DNA from: Typhlomys cinereus
Lineage: Eukaryota; Chordata; Mammalia; Rodentia; Platacanthomyidae
Reading direction: 5' to 3'
Assembly (NCBI GenBank): GCA_023101885.1
Contig: JALPQD010000302.1
Coordinates: forward strand, 337,956-401,955
DNA length: 64,000 nucleotides
The translations under genes were made by a program, and so were the position numbers. Under the pieces are notes generated by a model, which saw nothing but the letters and a program-made list of their open reading frames with translations, had not been told where the DNA came from and ran no database searches. This document shows positions 32,706-45,220 of the stretch, in pieces; the stretch's first letter is position 1; every line of letters begins with the position of its first letter.

Positions 32706-33070
32706 GAGTACCATGAGGGGCTGGCACCAAAGATGGCTGCCAGGGTCAGGTGTATTTATACACTTAGGTAAGCCTTGGGAAAATGGCTTTTCCTCAAGTT
32801 AGCTCATACTGGGGCTATCCAGTTGACCTTGTGCCTGACCTCTAGGTAGGGCTTATCTGTAATGGAGAGCTATTCTCCATATCCTTTCATAAGTAAAGAG
32901 TTAGGGGCAGTTGACCACCTCATCTCTGGAGGATTGGAGTCAGTTCCTTCCTATCTGCAGGGGGTGTTTCCTCCAGTGTAATCTTAGCAGTGGGGGATGG
33001 CTTTGTAAGATCTTCAGAGGCTGTCCCAGCATGGCTGCTCTAAAACTGTCTAAATTTTACCTGGTGTGAA
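32706..33070 (-). mobile_element. LTR of class I-like family D, minus strand, partial
   Basis: It is the reverse of family D U3: CCAAAGATGGCTGCCAGGGTCAGG, GTAAGCCTTGGGAAAATGGC, CTTTCATAAGTAAAGAG, and CTCTAAAACTGTCTAAATTTTA at the far end. The R-U5 part is missing. Confidence 0.7.
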
Positions 33071-33139
33071 CACATGAAGCAATTATAGTGTTTTGAGTCC
33101 CCAACCTGAAAAATATGACAGGTATATGAACTAAGTAGG

Positions 33140-33660
33140 TGTGATGTGTTAATTTTAATGTTTAGCCCAACATTATTCTGGGTGTTTTGAGGTGAGGTTT
33201 CTATTTAAATCTTCAGATGTTATGTAGGTTAAACACAAGATGGCTCAAGCTGCTGTCTCCCCTCTCCCTCCAGTGTATGTATTCAGACAAAGACCCCTTA
33301 ACACTTCATGGTCTGCTTAGATAAGCAGGTCCATCCTCCCAAGGACAGCTCCACAAACCCTACCTTGCCTGCAGCTTCACAGCACCAGTCCATCTGCAGC
33401 TAAGATAAACTGGTGCATTCTTCCAAGGACTTACACCCGGGGTAGTGAAACTCAAAGTTGGCTCATTTACTGTCTATATATTAATACACCAGCTTCTCTC
33501 CTTGCTCTCCTTGGGTATATTGACAGACATCATTCGGACCTGCATCTGACACTGTTTTCTTCCTCCAGGGCCTGTGCCCTATATGCACCTCTTTCTTCAA
33601 ACACCTCAGTCCCAGGTACACCTCCTTTTATCTCTTGTCTTTATTAAATAGTGACTCATG
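33140..33660 (+). mobile_element. Possible LTR, unassigned
   Basis: Weak LTR-like features: ACAAGATGGCTCAAGC, GTCTATATATTAATACACC near 33470, a pyrimidine-rich stretch and TTTATTAAATAG near 33638. No terminal inverted ends or target duplication are clear, so this is a guess. Confidence 0.3.
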
Positions 33661-33984
33661 CAGGTATCATGCTGTGTAAAATTACTACCTGTAACCATCA
33701 GCCAGGCCCTGCTAAGTTCTAAGTGTTTGTAGGGAAAGTATGTTTTGCAAATCAGTAAGGTGTGAGTAATGAGCCAGATTCATTGAAATGGTTATGAAAT
33801 ATTGTTTGTGCTTTGAATAGCAGATTTGCTCTAATTAAGGAAATTGCTTTGTGACCTTCTGCTTCTCTTACAAATTTGAAATGAAAGAATTGTAACCACA
33901 TATTTTGGTATCTGCAAATTGTATGTTGCTGAAATATTTTAGGATCCAAATGGCTTGTCTCTGTTCAAAAGAGACTTAAGTGAG

Positions 33985-34080
33985 CATGACAATGACCGAT
34001 TCTGAACTTTTATTGGGGTCTCATTTTGTGCCAGGCACTGGAATAAACATGCATAGCATATTATTAAGCTCAGGCCCTGA
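33985..34080. mobile_element. MIR relic
   Basis: TTTATTGGGGTCTCATTTTG then TGCCAGGCACTGGAATAAAC follows the MIR core order. Ancient and short. Confidence 0.6.
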
Positions 34081-34194
34081 AGTCAAGCTTTCTTCAAAGA
34101 ACTAGAGCTAGACAATACATATTTTAGACTTTGTGGGATGACCCACATCAATCTCAATCAATCAGTTTTTCTGTCTGGCTGTGTATGTATATGC

Positions 34195-34257
34195 GTATGT
34201 ATGTATGTATGTATGTATGTATGTATGTATGTATGTATTTATCTATCTATCTATATC
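34195..34257. repeat. (GTAT)n and (CTAT)n tetranucleotide repeat
   Basis: About ten GTAT units followed by short CTAT units. The nearby Tyr-Val frames are artefacts. Confidence 0.95.
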
Positions 34258-34267
34258 TTAAATGTGT

Positions 34268-34383
34268 ATAATTTTTTTATATTTGTGTTTTTGAGAAAGG
34301 ATAACCCACGCTGGCATTCAACACTTGATTCTCCTGCCTCAGCCTCCCAAATATTTAGATTACAGGTATGCACTGCCATATGT
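34268..34383 (-). mobile_element. B1-type SINE, minus strand
   Basis: Reverse 7SL-derived text: TTTTTGAGAAAGGATAACC, ATTCTCCTGCCTCAGCCTCC and GATTACAGGTATGCACTGCC. Confidence 0.75.
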
Positions 34384-34390
34384 AATTAAC

Positions 34391-34431
34391 TCTCTCTCTC
34401 TCTGTCTCTCTCTCTCTCTCTCTACTACTAC

Positions 34432-34472
<41 letters not shown>
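34391..34472. repeat. (CT)n and (AC)n microsatellites
   Basis: CT-rich 34391-34424 then AC-rich 34434-34472. Confidence 0.95.
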
Positions 34473-34474
<2 letters not shown>

Positions 34475-34499
34475 AAAATCCTTTTAAAATGCAATATCT

Positions 34500-34812
34500 G
34501 GGGCAGGAGAGATGGTTCAGTGGATAAGGCACTTTACTGTGAGTATGAGGACCAGAGTTCAAATCCCCAGAACTCACATAAAAGCTGAGCAGACATGACA
34601 TTCACCTGTAATTCCAGCACTTGGGAGGCAAAGCCAGGGAATCTCCAGAGCAAGTAGGTCAGGTAGCCAATTGATGACCTCTGGTTTCAATTGCGAGCTT
34701 TTGCCTTAATGATGAAAGCTGAGAGAGATTAAGGAAGAAACCTGGCATCTTTGGATCTTTACATGCACACACACATGAGCACACCTACATACACATGTAC
34801 CCACATATGTGT

Positions 34813-34858
<46 letters not shown>

Positions 34859-34863
34859 ACACA
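34500..34863 (+). mobile_element. Long tRNA-type SINE, second family, plus strand
   Basis: The head GGGGCAGGAGAGATGGTTCAG is tRNA-like. The body contains CACCTGTAATTCCAGCACTTGG, which is B1-like, suggesting a composite tRNA plus 7SL-derived SINE. A CA-rich tail runs 34765-34863. The element at 52.37 kb belongs to the same type. Confidence 0.7.
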
Positions 34864-37067
34864 ATCATGCCTCCAGTCTCTAGTGATGGAAGAACTATAG
34901 GTAAAGAGGCCTGGGTCCGTCAATCACCATATGAAAGTTAAGACCATTAGATCAGTGACTTCTACTGGAGACAATCATATAAATGAAAAATGGCTCTGTT
35001 ATGTTTGAACCATTATGCATCCACAAGTATTTTACCAGGACTAAGACATTTTAGGACTGAGGCTAAACCTGTGTCTCCACACACATTTCTCCACTTAAAA
35101 AAAAAATACTTCCTGCAATGTTGGTGGAACTAGAATATTGTCTGTTTCTTTAGCACTTACTCTGATTTCTATTTGTGCACACTTTGTTACATAATTTCCT
35201 TCTGGGCATAATGGTATTCTATCATCGTCCCCTATTCTTCAAAATCTTTCTCCCTGGTGTTTGCTCAAGAAGTCTTCCATAACCTCTGCCCTTGGCCTGG
35301 TAGGAATACTTCTTTCATATTTCCTTCTAGCTGTTAAATGCAAAATGCACACTAGGACTTTTAGCCTAATCTTAGGGTTGCTTATGTATGTTTTTCCTCT
35401 CCCAGAAGTTCAGATTCAAGAGGTCATCTTGTACAAGCCCACCTTGTAAAATCTGACACTTACATGTACATATTACTTAGGGTAGGTTGTGAAATATGCT
35501 GACTTTCCCTAGAGGAATGTGATCAAAGAACAACTGCTCTGTCTAGATCTTACAAACAATAGACCAAAGGAAAGATTCCACTCAAGTTTAACTTGGTGAA
35601 TCAATGAGTTCCCTGAGCTGACTTACAGAACATGGTGAAGAGTTACAGGTGTGTGTGTATGACCTCCAAACAGCTGCATTACTGAAAAGACCCACCTCAT
35701 CATGAGTAATGACTTCTCCATAATTGCATAGATGGAATCTTTCTTCAGTTAATGTTCCTTCTTCTATTTAGAATCTCAGAAGCCAAGTGCAACTGGAGCA
35801 GGATTACATATAGTAGGGTCTAAGGGTCTAATGACTTTTTCTATCCCTTTTTCAACTATATGTGAACAACGTGTAGGAATAACAGCTGCTTTGTTAATAT
35901 AATAATACTCATATAAAGCCTGCAGATCAGTGGTCCACAAAAGAATCAAGTTTTTAAGCTAAAATTAAGTATAGTCAAAGCACCCTTAATAATCTTTTAG
36001 CCGAGCAATGGCTTGCACAGCTAAGTTTAGGGGCCATTGCTTGAAAACATTTTATTTATAAGGACCAGATGATAATCTGGCATAGAGACATCCACATGGA
36101 GAATAATGAGAAGCCACTCTCTGTTGTACCTTGACTCGTTGGGTAACTGGTTAGTTTACACATTTATGAAGGGTTTTCTGTTTCTTGCTAAATGTATACA
36201 TTTGAGTATACCAAAGCAAGTCCTTAGTGATGTAATTTTGACATTTTTCTGTCCTGCATATAAGTGTAACCCCTGCCAGGCACAGAGCCCAGAAGTTCTG
36301 TGCTTGACTTCATCCGACTGATCTCCCTAACACATTGCTTTTGTGCAAGAATCCAAGGTAAATTCAGCAGGCTGTTTTTCTCCTCAAGTGAAGTTGCCAA
36401 AGATTCTTTCCAAAAATGCCTATTCCTGTGGGAAAATGTAATTAAACAATTTAATTGAGCCATAAATATATTGAAATCATACCAACCATTCTTCTTAAGG
36501 CACAACAAAAGAAAGGTAGAAACACAGGAAGGTCATGTGAGTGCTTCTTTCTGAACAGGCCTTCGTTTTATAGTCAGTCAGTTCCATCCACATAGATTCT
36601 AGAGCAGTTGCTAGATGCTGTGAGAATGGGTGAATTTACCTCAGAAATCTACCTCATTAGAGAAAATTACCTATTTGATGTCCAAATTTTCATAGGAAAC
36701 TTTGAATTTTCCTACATTGATGAAATAATTTTTCCCAGAGGCTAAATATGTAGAAAGTGCTCAAAGCAATTGAGAATTGATGGTTTTTCTCTCTCTGCTC
36801 TGAGTCCCCTCAAAACACATATAGGGACTGTATTTTCCCATTTTTAAATTTCCAACATCCTATGTTAACAGTGTTCAATGGAGCTTTCTGATACCCTGGC
36901 AATTTTCCATGTTTGCTGTATACTGAGAGAAGTAGTAGTCACATAAATCTTGGAGCACAGCAATCTTGGAGCTGGACAAAGGGAAATGTCTTTGAATTCC
37001 CCCAACTTAGTATGAAAGCTATAGCATGTCTCATTATCAATGACTTTCATATGGTAATATATTTGTC
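34864..37067. other. Unassigned sequence
   Basis: About 2.2 kb with no recognised repeat, exon or RNA gene. Confidence 0.4.
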
Positions 37068-37864
37068 ATGCTTATAGATAAATTCAAGACCAAATGGCTT
37101 AAGGGAAAAGGAGGTTTTATTTTAACTTACAATACTGGGTTACAGTTCTTTGTCCAGTTTGGCAAGAGAGCTCATACCAACACCAGGATCTGAGGGAACT
37201 GGCCATGGCTGAGAGAGAGACAATCCTTGCTTGCCACACCAGCATATCTGGCCAAGTGTCATAGTTAAGAAAAGGTGTCAAGTTGACAGTTGAGGGTTTG
37301 AGCTCTGGGCACATTTGTGGAGAATTAATGGTTGGGTTAAGCCCAGAGCAAACCTACAGGAGATTGTCTAGCTGATGGAGAGGTCCTAGGTAGGTGGGAT
37401 TAGACTCTGGAATAAGAGAGAGATTTCTGGTTGAGAGAGTTGGCATCTTTGTGTATACTTGGCCAGACATGCTGGTCTGGCAAGTAAGGATTGTCCATCT
37501 CTCACCAATTCCCTCAGCCCTGGTGTTGGTACATGCTCTCCTGTCAGGCTGAACAGACTGTAACTGGACTATTGTAAGAAAATAAACCCCTTGTTCCCTT
37601 AAGCTGGTTGATAGTCATTTATCAGCAACCATGCAGGTAAACTGCAATACCAAGTATAGAGAAGAATATCTACTTCTTTATCCAACTCTTTTATCTTATT
37701 CTCCTGCCCAGGAACTTCTTCCACTCGTCATGATCTGGGTCTTCCCCATCAATCAGAAAATCTTCAGACTTGTACTTGGCTCAGTTCAACTATTAATTCT
37801 TCACAGCTGTTACCAGACTTCAAACCTTCAATTGTCAAGTTGACGACTGTATCTAACTATGCCA
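37068..37864 (-). mobile_element. Older family B LTR, split, minus strand
   Basis: Pieces 37068-37256 and 37650-37864 together form one family B LTR read on the minus strand (shared CAGCATATCTGGCCAAG, then TATAGAGAAG onward to GTATCTAACTATG). It is interrupted by a younger LTR of the same family in the opposite orientation. Confidence 0.82.
37257..37649 (+). mobile_element. Younger family B solo LTR, plus strand, self-nested
   Basis: A 393-bp LTR begins TGTCATAGTTAAG and ends CTGCAATA (CA changed to TA). A perfect 5-bp duplication, CCAAG, flanks it at 37252-37256 and 37650-37654. The polyadenylation signal AATAAA is near 37581. Confidence 0.88.
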
Positions 37865-39401
37865 ATGTTGAAGTACTATTTTTCCTATGTTGGATAAATT
37901 TTAACATGTAAAAGTTAGTTTCATTTCTTTCTTTCTAATTTGTAAAAAACATGATACTCAGGAAGCTTAAATAGCCCTTAACTTGGTTCTATCTTTATCA
38001 GAAAGTACTCTTGGGATTATGTTGCTATGAATGAGCCAGATACATTGCTATACACTCTCTTCTTTTCACAGTAGTAAAATCTAGAAGGCTTTCAAAGTCA
38101 CAAATGCAGACAACAGTTTGGGAAATGTGGGCTTACGTTTGACCCCACTGAAGGTACTTCATTGAGAATAAGAGTGATGTGGCCGCCTGGTACTCTAGAG
38201 CTGATCTGTGTCCAGGCCCTGAGGAGGGTAAGTGGCTTTCACAGGCTGGTCTACACACCCCATCCACCGTAAGGATCTTGTACCGGTTCACCCTGCTTGC
38301 TTTCTACTGTTTCTGAGGTATCAATGAGCTCACAGTGCAAGTGACATCTATACTTATGTTCAATTCAGCAATTATCAATGGAGCTATTTTTTGTGGACTT
38401 TGCATCAAAGCATATGATTTTCTATATCACTCAGATGTGCCATTAGATATGTTGAGGGCAGACTCAAAACACTGTTTTTTTCTGAACACCAGCGTTCCTT
38501 AGGTATGAATTTCCTGAGGCTATTGACTTTTTCTGATGCTTGAAAAATCTTAAGATTATTTAGTCTGGGATTTGCTTTCTGAGAAAAAGAAAAGGCTAAT
38601 AAAATTCACTATAAATGTCTATGTGGTTTAATTACATAGAGGTCTAGGGAAAGCAGACACATTTTGGGATAACTTGAGGTGGCAAAAATATAATGAACAA
38701 ATTCAGATCAAGCACGCTGCCATTTTCTCCACTCCCCCCTTCATCCAGTCTGCTAGGGCCATTGCGCTCTCTGGCTTTCTCTGCAGTGTTCTCAAAGATG
38801 GTTATTTTCTTGAAAATCCCTTTTTCTTTCTAACTTCCCTTATTCTTGGAGGCCATTTCCTGGGATCATAAGAGATTGAGTACTGGAAATAAAATCCAAG
38901 TTCCTGGCTCATTTAGCAGCTATAGAAAGATCTCCTTGGAAATGCGCAATTAGCTTTTTTGCCTGCCATTCCCAAGGGGAGCACTGAAACCCAGGCTGGC
39001 TGGGGAGCTGCTGTGCAGTGAAAGCGGAGAGTGCTTAGATGCTGGGGGACATTTGCAACTCACCTTACTCAATGTTTGCATGGACACTTTTTCTTTTCTC
39101 TTGGCAACTGAGAAAGATGGCAGGGTTAACAGAACTAGGCTCATGATGTCATGAAGATGGGGTATGGGCTTTGTTCATCAATGGTGAAAACTGATTTCAG
39201 TCTTCCTTCTGTCTCCACTTGTTAGGAACAGAAACAATTTTGCCTATTTCTTATGACATAAAGCCTGTTTCTTATCATTCAACACAGATTCTTTCTTCAC
39301 ATAGTAGAGTATTTAAACAGACTGTAGGAATCCTTTCTGTAATGATACAAATATAACTCAGAACCAGTAAATTATGATGGAACAAGATTAGTTAGATTGC
39401 G
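37865..39401. other. Unassigned sequence
   Basis: No element or exon recognised over about 1.5 kb. Confidence 0.4.
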
Positions 39402-39550
39402 TTAGATACATAGGTGTCAACTTTACAATCAAAGGCTGAGCTTTGAGCACATTTATGAAGAATCGATAGTTGAGGCAATCCATAATCAAGCTTGCAGGAA
39501 GGTATCTAATTAATGTAGGAAGACTCAGCTCATAGGAGGTGAGAGAACAT
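39402..39550 (+). mobile_element. Family B LTR fragment, plus strand
   Basis: It matches only the 5' third of family B: ATAGGTGTCAACTTTAC, GCTGAGCTTTGAGCACATTT and GCTTGCAGGAAGG. Confidence 0.6.
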
Positions 39551-39618
39551 TCCCTGGGCGAGTGGGTAAGATGGGAGAAGGTGGCTCAGTAAATTGGGAT
39601 TTTTTTAACATACATCTC

Positions 39619-39830
39619 TGTGTGTGTGTGTGTGTATGTGTGTGTGTGTATTTGTCTCTTTGCGTGTTGTGTATCTGTGTATCAGAGAGCATATTATATG
39701 CCTGTAGAGGCCCAAGAGTGGCTTCAGGAATCTCCCTACATTTCCTTTATCCCTTCTTTGCTCTTTATATCTTCTTTCCTTTATACCTTCTTTCCTAGCT
39801 CCACTTTCCAGGACGAAGAGATACTTTCAG
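39619..39830 (-). mobile_element. Lineage SINE, minus strand, head truncated
   Basis: A GT-rich tail (39619-39650) is followed by ATGCCTGTAGAGGCCCAAGAG and GGCTTCAGGAATC of the family body. The TATCTTCTTTCCTTTATACC segment is locally duplicated. The tRNA-like head is missing. Confidence 0.7.
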
Positions 39831-41366
39831 CCAAGATTAGTTCAATGTAAACTCTCCAATGGGTAGATAGTGCCTCCAGGGTGTGGATAGAGCCTCTGCA
39901 AATCTGTGAGGTGTAAAGAAACATAAGACAGTCTGGAAGAGCCAGTATTTTGGTTATGTCCTTTAACCCAAATGTGCTTCATCCTAGACGATTCTCCAAC
40001 GGTTTCTATAGAGGCTGAGAATACATGTGTTTTTGTGGGCACACATGCAATTCTGATGAATTTCATGAAATCATGACAGATGCTATAAAAAAGAAAAGTA
40101 TTTTTGTTTGTCTTTTGAAAAATATATTGATTAAAATGATACCTTTCTATCTTGCTTGGGTACAAAATATGTGTTGCTTTTCTTAAAGAATCTTGCTGTT
40201 TATTCAAAGAAGTAGATTTTTTTCCTTAAAATTATAGATGGATATATTTTCCCATTTTAAAAAGTGAGTCTAGAGAAGAGGTTTGTTCTCTTGGGTTCCT
40301 TCCTGTTCATGTGTGATACCTGGTGCTAATTGCCTTTGATCCTGTCTTGTTCAACCAAGTTTCAGTTTTCCTAAGGCTAAAGTAAGCCTCCTTTGGTCTG
40401 ACTGTGTGATATGCGTAGCAAAAGGAACACTAATTAATTTTTCCTTGCAGCCTGCCCTAAACTCTAGAGTTGGCTCTTCACTTCTGTGAAGTGTATGATC
40501 TTCCCCATTTAGGCAGAATGGATGTTAAGCTAAGGCGAAGTGTCACTTATGCCTAGGGAAGGGCTGCTTTGTGGCTGTGTGGAACCAGCCACGTGATTTA
40601 AAGCTACTTCACCAGGGATGTCCACAGCTTCTTCTGTTTCTCTATCAAGAATGATTACTTGTCACTTATGACCACGAGATTGCTCAGGTCCCAGATCATT
40701 TCAGAAAGGACAACATAAAGTGATATTTTTCAAGCATTTAATGCGCTCTAAGGATAAGGGCAAATTTTCCTGGGTGAGGAGAGTGAAAGAAGAGCTGAGA
40801 GACAGTCTCTAGGAGGAGTAAAATAACGGTGCAACCAAGGGTTCTCTAAATTAAGCAGTGACTTCAAGCAAGATGATACAAAGCAAGTGCTGTCTCATGT
40901 CTCTTGTGACATTTAGTCTAGAAATGTTAGAATATTTCAGCTTGAAGGATGAAGTTGCTACTTTTTTGATTAAAATGAATTTATCCCAATTTCTTGCAAA
41001 GAATAATCAAATAAAGTTACTATGTTTAAATAATGAACATTTAATTGCAGGCTTTTGTCACCGCAAAGTGAAAGTGGGCAGGTGAAAGGAAAAGCATGGT
41101 GTCTAAGAAACAAGCAAAGGGCTGGGTGACTCAAAGGGAAGGAGTTTATCTTGTTTATCTTGTTCATGTTTCTGAGATTCCAAGCATAACCCTGGATCAC
41201 CTGACTTTTGCTGAGAGCCTTGTGGTACTCTAGGTAACAGAAAAGCCGAAGAGGTGGGTGTAGGCAAGAGATGTCACATGCCATAGAGGCAATGAAAGCA
41301 CCAAGCTGGTTTCATAAAAACCCCCAAAGCAAACCTACTCCTGTAACACTTGATCTCTTCTCTACA
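39831..41366. other. Unassigned sequence
   Basis: No recognised repeat, exon or RNA gene. Confidence 0.4.
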
Positions 41367-42434
41367 CCAAGTCCAGTCTTTTTTTCCCCACATTTTTAAA
41401 ATTTATTTCTTCCACTCATACAAAGTTGATAAGTACTCCATTCCCCTCCCTCCTTCCGTCCCTCCCTGAATCCCCTTGCTCCCTCCCCCCTTTTCCCTTG
41501 CCTTTCTCCCTCCCTTTTCAAAGTGCTCCCTCCCCCCATTCCTGTAGCATCCTTTAGTGTGCATATAAAACTTCCCTCTGGTCCTCCTCTCTGATGAGGT
41601 ATAAGGACTCAGTGGCATTACCTAGAGCTCTTTTTTGTGTTCCTCTTTAGTATAGGAACACTATAGTGGCTGTTAATCCCTTGCCTCTAAGGATTGTAGT
41701 GCCTGTGATCCATGCTAGACTTTGGGGGTTCAATGATATGTTGGTAATTGCACAAGTCATGCAAAGTCCTTTTATGATTACTTTGGCTCTAACTTGTATG
41801 GAGTATCTTGCATATCATTGTTCCTCCCCATCTTTAGGCTCTTATAATCTTACCACCCCCTGTTCCACAAATTTCCCTGAGCATTAGGATGGGGAGAGAT
41901 TAGGCTGGCCTGGTTCCAGGTGGTTGAGGTAGAGTCTCTGATTTTCCGAATTACGGTTTGTTGATTTTTTTTTTCAGTTTTGCTGCTCCTGCACCGCCCT
42001 TGGCTCCATCCTGATGGGTATTGGATATCACCCCCTGGCCAGAGAAAAAAAATGCTGTTAAAATAGAGTCTTATAAGAGTAGATTCAAAGGTAGATGGAG
42101 TAAGAGTAGGAGACCGCTGTGGAGGGCAGGGTCAGTCTTCCATTTGCAGAATGATTACCTTCTATCTGTCAGACTCTATGCCCTCCCTTTCTGGTGAGAT
42201 TATACCCCACCAGATGCAAATGACAAGGCAGGAGAGTCTGTGAGCCCAACCAGATGTCTCATTACTTACTTGCAGTCCTTGATGGTGGCCTGTTTTCTTT
42301 GCTGTAGCATGATCCCCTCTCTTCTTGTTTCTGGTGGGGCCCTCCTTCCCCTTCCCTCCCTGCTTATAATCTTTGCAATTACTGTAGGTATTACAGAGAT
42401 TTATCTTTGAGTGTGTCACTAAGTGGGTTTGGTA

Positions 42435-43008
42435 CTAGGATCCACCTATTAGGGAGTACATACAGCACTTAATTTTCTGTGTCTGGGATACTTCACTCAA
42501 TATAATTGTTTCTAATTCTATCCATTTCCTGGCAAATTGCATTAATTTATCATTTTGATGGCTGAGTAGTATTCCATTGTATAAATGTGCCACATTTTCC
42601 TTATCCACTTGTCAACTGTTGGGCATTTGGGTTGATTCCATGATTTTGCTATTGTAAACAGTGCTGCTATGATCATGGTTGTGCTTGTGCTATCAAGGCG
42701 AATTTTTGCTCTGTGGGGGATTATTCCCAAAAGTGGAATCACAGGGTCATATGACATTTCAATCTTTAACTTTTTTAAGAGTCGTCAGACAGCTCCCCAG
42801 AGTGGTTGTATGAGCCTGCATGCCCACTAGCAATGTAGGAGAGTTCCCTTCTCGCCACATCCTCTCCAGCATTTGGTGTTATTTGTATTGTGGATTTTTG
42901 TCATCCTGATCAGGTTATGCCAGGGAGGTTTTGATTTGCATTTCCCTGTTGGCTAAGGATGCGGAACATTTTTTAAGATATTTGTCAGACATTTCAATTT
43001 ATTCCTGG
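42435..43008 (-). pseudogene. L1 ORF2 C-terminal part (left piece)
   Basis: The minus-strand translation includes MSYDPVIPLLGI and [19 protein letters not shown], matching the 15.8-17.0 kb copy. The stop maps at about 42435-42437. A stop or shift near 42542 breaks the frame. Confidence 0.9.
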
Positions 43009-43365
43009 TGTGTCAGTTACTCTTTACTATTGCTGTGAGAAAACACCCAAAATCAATCAACTTAAGGGACAAAAGGAGGTTTATTCAGCTTACAGTTCCA
43101 GAGGGAAGATACAGTCTCTCAAAGCAGAGGTGGCATGACTGGCTGGCCAAAGCTGGAGGAGGCTAAGTCACTGCAGACATCTTGGAAGCTGAGAGCTGCA
43201 GACTGCTTGCTGCAAAGGCAGACTTCTCCTGGAGGTAGGGTGGGACTAATCCACCTCAAGGCCCACCCCTTGTGACTGCCTTCCTCCAGCAAGGCTCTGC
43301 CTCTCAAGGTGCCATGACCTTGCCAAACACATGAGATTGTGGGGGACACATTTCAAACCATAACA
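43009..43365 (-). mobile_element. 3' LTR of the MaLR
   Basis: It ends CCATAACA on the right and starts TGTGTCAGTT on the left. The complement of AATAAA (TTTATT) is at about 43080-43085. Confidence 0.9.
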
Positions 43366-44864
43366 CTCCACCCCTGGCCCCCACAGGCTCATTGCCATCT
43401 CCTTATGCAAACCATAATCAGTCCAACTTTAAAAGTCTTCATAGACTACAACAGTAGTTCCAACACAGTCCAAAAGTCCAAAGCCTCCTGTAAAATCAAA
43501 AGACAAGTTACATACTTCCAACATACAATGGCACAGAATAAACATTCCCATTCCAAAAGGAAGGAATGGGGGCATATCCAGGAAAGATCGGTCCATAACA
43601 GGACCGAAAACCAGCAGGACAAACTCCAAATCTTGTAGCTCCAAGTCCAACAGGTGAGCCTCTTTTTGAAATCATGTCAGTTCCAAAGGGCTTTGGTTCC
43701 ACCCCTCCAATGCAGCTGCCCATAGAATACGTTGGTGTCTTGAGCTGACTCCTCCCAGGGTATACAGCTCTCCTTGTCAGGTGTCCCACATTGTGTCTGG
43801 AATCTCTAACATCTTTACTTCTCAATGACAAACCAGGCTTTAACTCCACAGCACAAACTGCCCTTGTTGGGCCTCTAAACTGCAGACTTCTTGCGTCATG
43901 ATGCCTGGATTCTGCCAATTTTTGAAATCTTGGAGGAGGATTCCATGATCTCCTCCCTCTTGCATCACTGATACCTCTAAAATCAGAACCACGTGGATGA
44001 CTTGTGAAGACTGGCCCCCTTGAATCACAGCTGATTCTGCTTCTCTATGTTGACCATCTCTTTCACTCCTGGGCAGTTGCTTGGTAAGAGAAACCAACTC
44101 TTGCTTTGGAACTGGACCCTTTAGCTCCAGTCTTCTGAAAAGATTTGCATTCTTATGAGTGGGAGCCTTCCCTGAGGATCCTGCCCTCAAGCTAGGGCCT
44201 CTCCTATTATTCAAATTAAGAGCAGGCTTTGATTTACAAATGGAGCTAATCTCTTCAACAGCCATTTTGTTCTCTGCTTCTTCCTGGTTCAACTCTTTAA
44301 GTTTGCCATTGTATTTTTCACCATTCGATCTTACAGTTTTAGCTTCTTACTGCCTGATTCTTTGCTCTTTTTCATAACTCTGGAGACATCTAAAAGGTAG
44401 CCATATCACATAGTCAAGACTACATTGCTTTGAAATTTCCTCTGCCAAGCACTCCAGCTTAACTTCAGGCAAGCTTTCAGGACGAGGGCAAAACTTCACT
44501 AAGCGCTTGGCCAACATATGGCTCCATGTGTCACTTGTCCGTTGCAAACACAGTCTCTGTTCCCCTCTGGACCATCACAAGTTGGGCTTCCATTGTCTGC
44601 GTCTCTCACAGCATTACTCTCCTCTGAGCTCTCACAAGAAAGGCCCATTTGGCCCCCTCGCCAAGATGCAAAGGCTTTCCCAGCACAATGTCCCAAAGTT
44701 CTCCATATTTCTCCCAACAAACAGTTCCAAAGGCACACTAGCCACATCACAGCATTGGCCATACTGCTGGGTACCAACTTCGCTCAGCTTCACATACAAG
44801 TTCACTTTGTGTTACCAGCTGTTCTTAATCTCACAGCAATACCCCACTATCAGGTACCAATTTC
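43366..44864 (-). mobile_element. MaLR internal region, non-coding
   Basis: It is closely matched by 47.31-48.80 kb. The open frames, including 120-158 codons near 44.5-45.0 kb, differ between the two copies and do not resemble Gag or Pol. The end next to the 3' LTR has a purine-rich run on the minus strand (GGGGGCCAGGGGTGGAG). Confidence 0.85.
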
Positions 44865-45220
44865 TGTAACAGTTACTCTTTACTATTGCTGTGAGAGAGC
44901 ACCCAAAGTCAAGCAACTTAAGGGAGAAAGGGAGGTTAATTCAGCTTACAGTTCTAGAGGGAAGATACAGTCTCTCAAAGCAGAGGTGGCATGACTGGCT
45001 GGCCAAAGCTGGAGGAGGCTAAGTCACTGCAGACATCTTGGAAGCTGAGAGCTGCAGACTGCTTGCTGCAAAGGCAGACTTCTCCTGGAGGTAGGGTGGG
45101 ATTAATCACTTCAAGGCCCACCCCTTGTGACTGCCTTTCTCCAGCAAGGCTCTACCTCTCAAGGTGCCATGACCTTGCCAAGCACATGAGACTATGGGGG
45201 ACACATTTCAAACCATAACA
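44865..45220 (-). mobile_element. 5' LTR of the MaLR
   Basis: It spans TGTAACAGTT to CCATAACA on the plus strand. It has TTAATT where the 3' LTR has TTTATT, so its polyadenylation signal is lost. Confidence 0.9.

Larger units (their letters stand above)
43009..45220 (-). mobile_element. Complete MaLR element (family A), minus strand
   Basis: Two LTRs (43009-43365 and 44865-45220) enclose about 1.5 kb. The 5-bp duplication CCTGG stands at 43004-43008 and 45221-45225. On the minus strand the internal region starts GAAATTGGTACCTGATAGTG, close to the start of primate THE1/MST internal regions. No open frame of retroviral type is present; MaLRs usually move by borrowed enzymes. By eye the LTRs differ at roughly 17-19 of 356 positions. 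Confidence 0.92.

Noticed and set aside
43508..44994. Several 100-158 codon frames as retroviral Gag or a host gene
   Set aside because: They lie in MaLR internal sequence. The counterpart copy at 47.3-48.8 kb breaks them differently and no Gag motif is visible.
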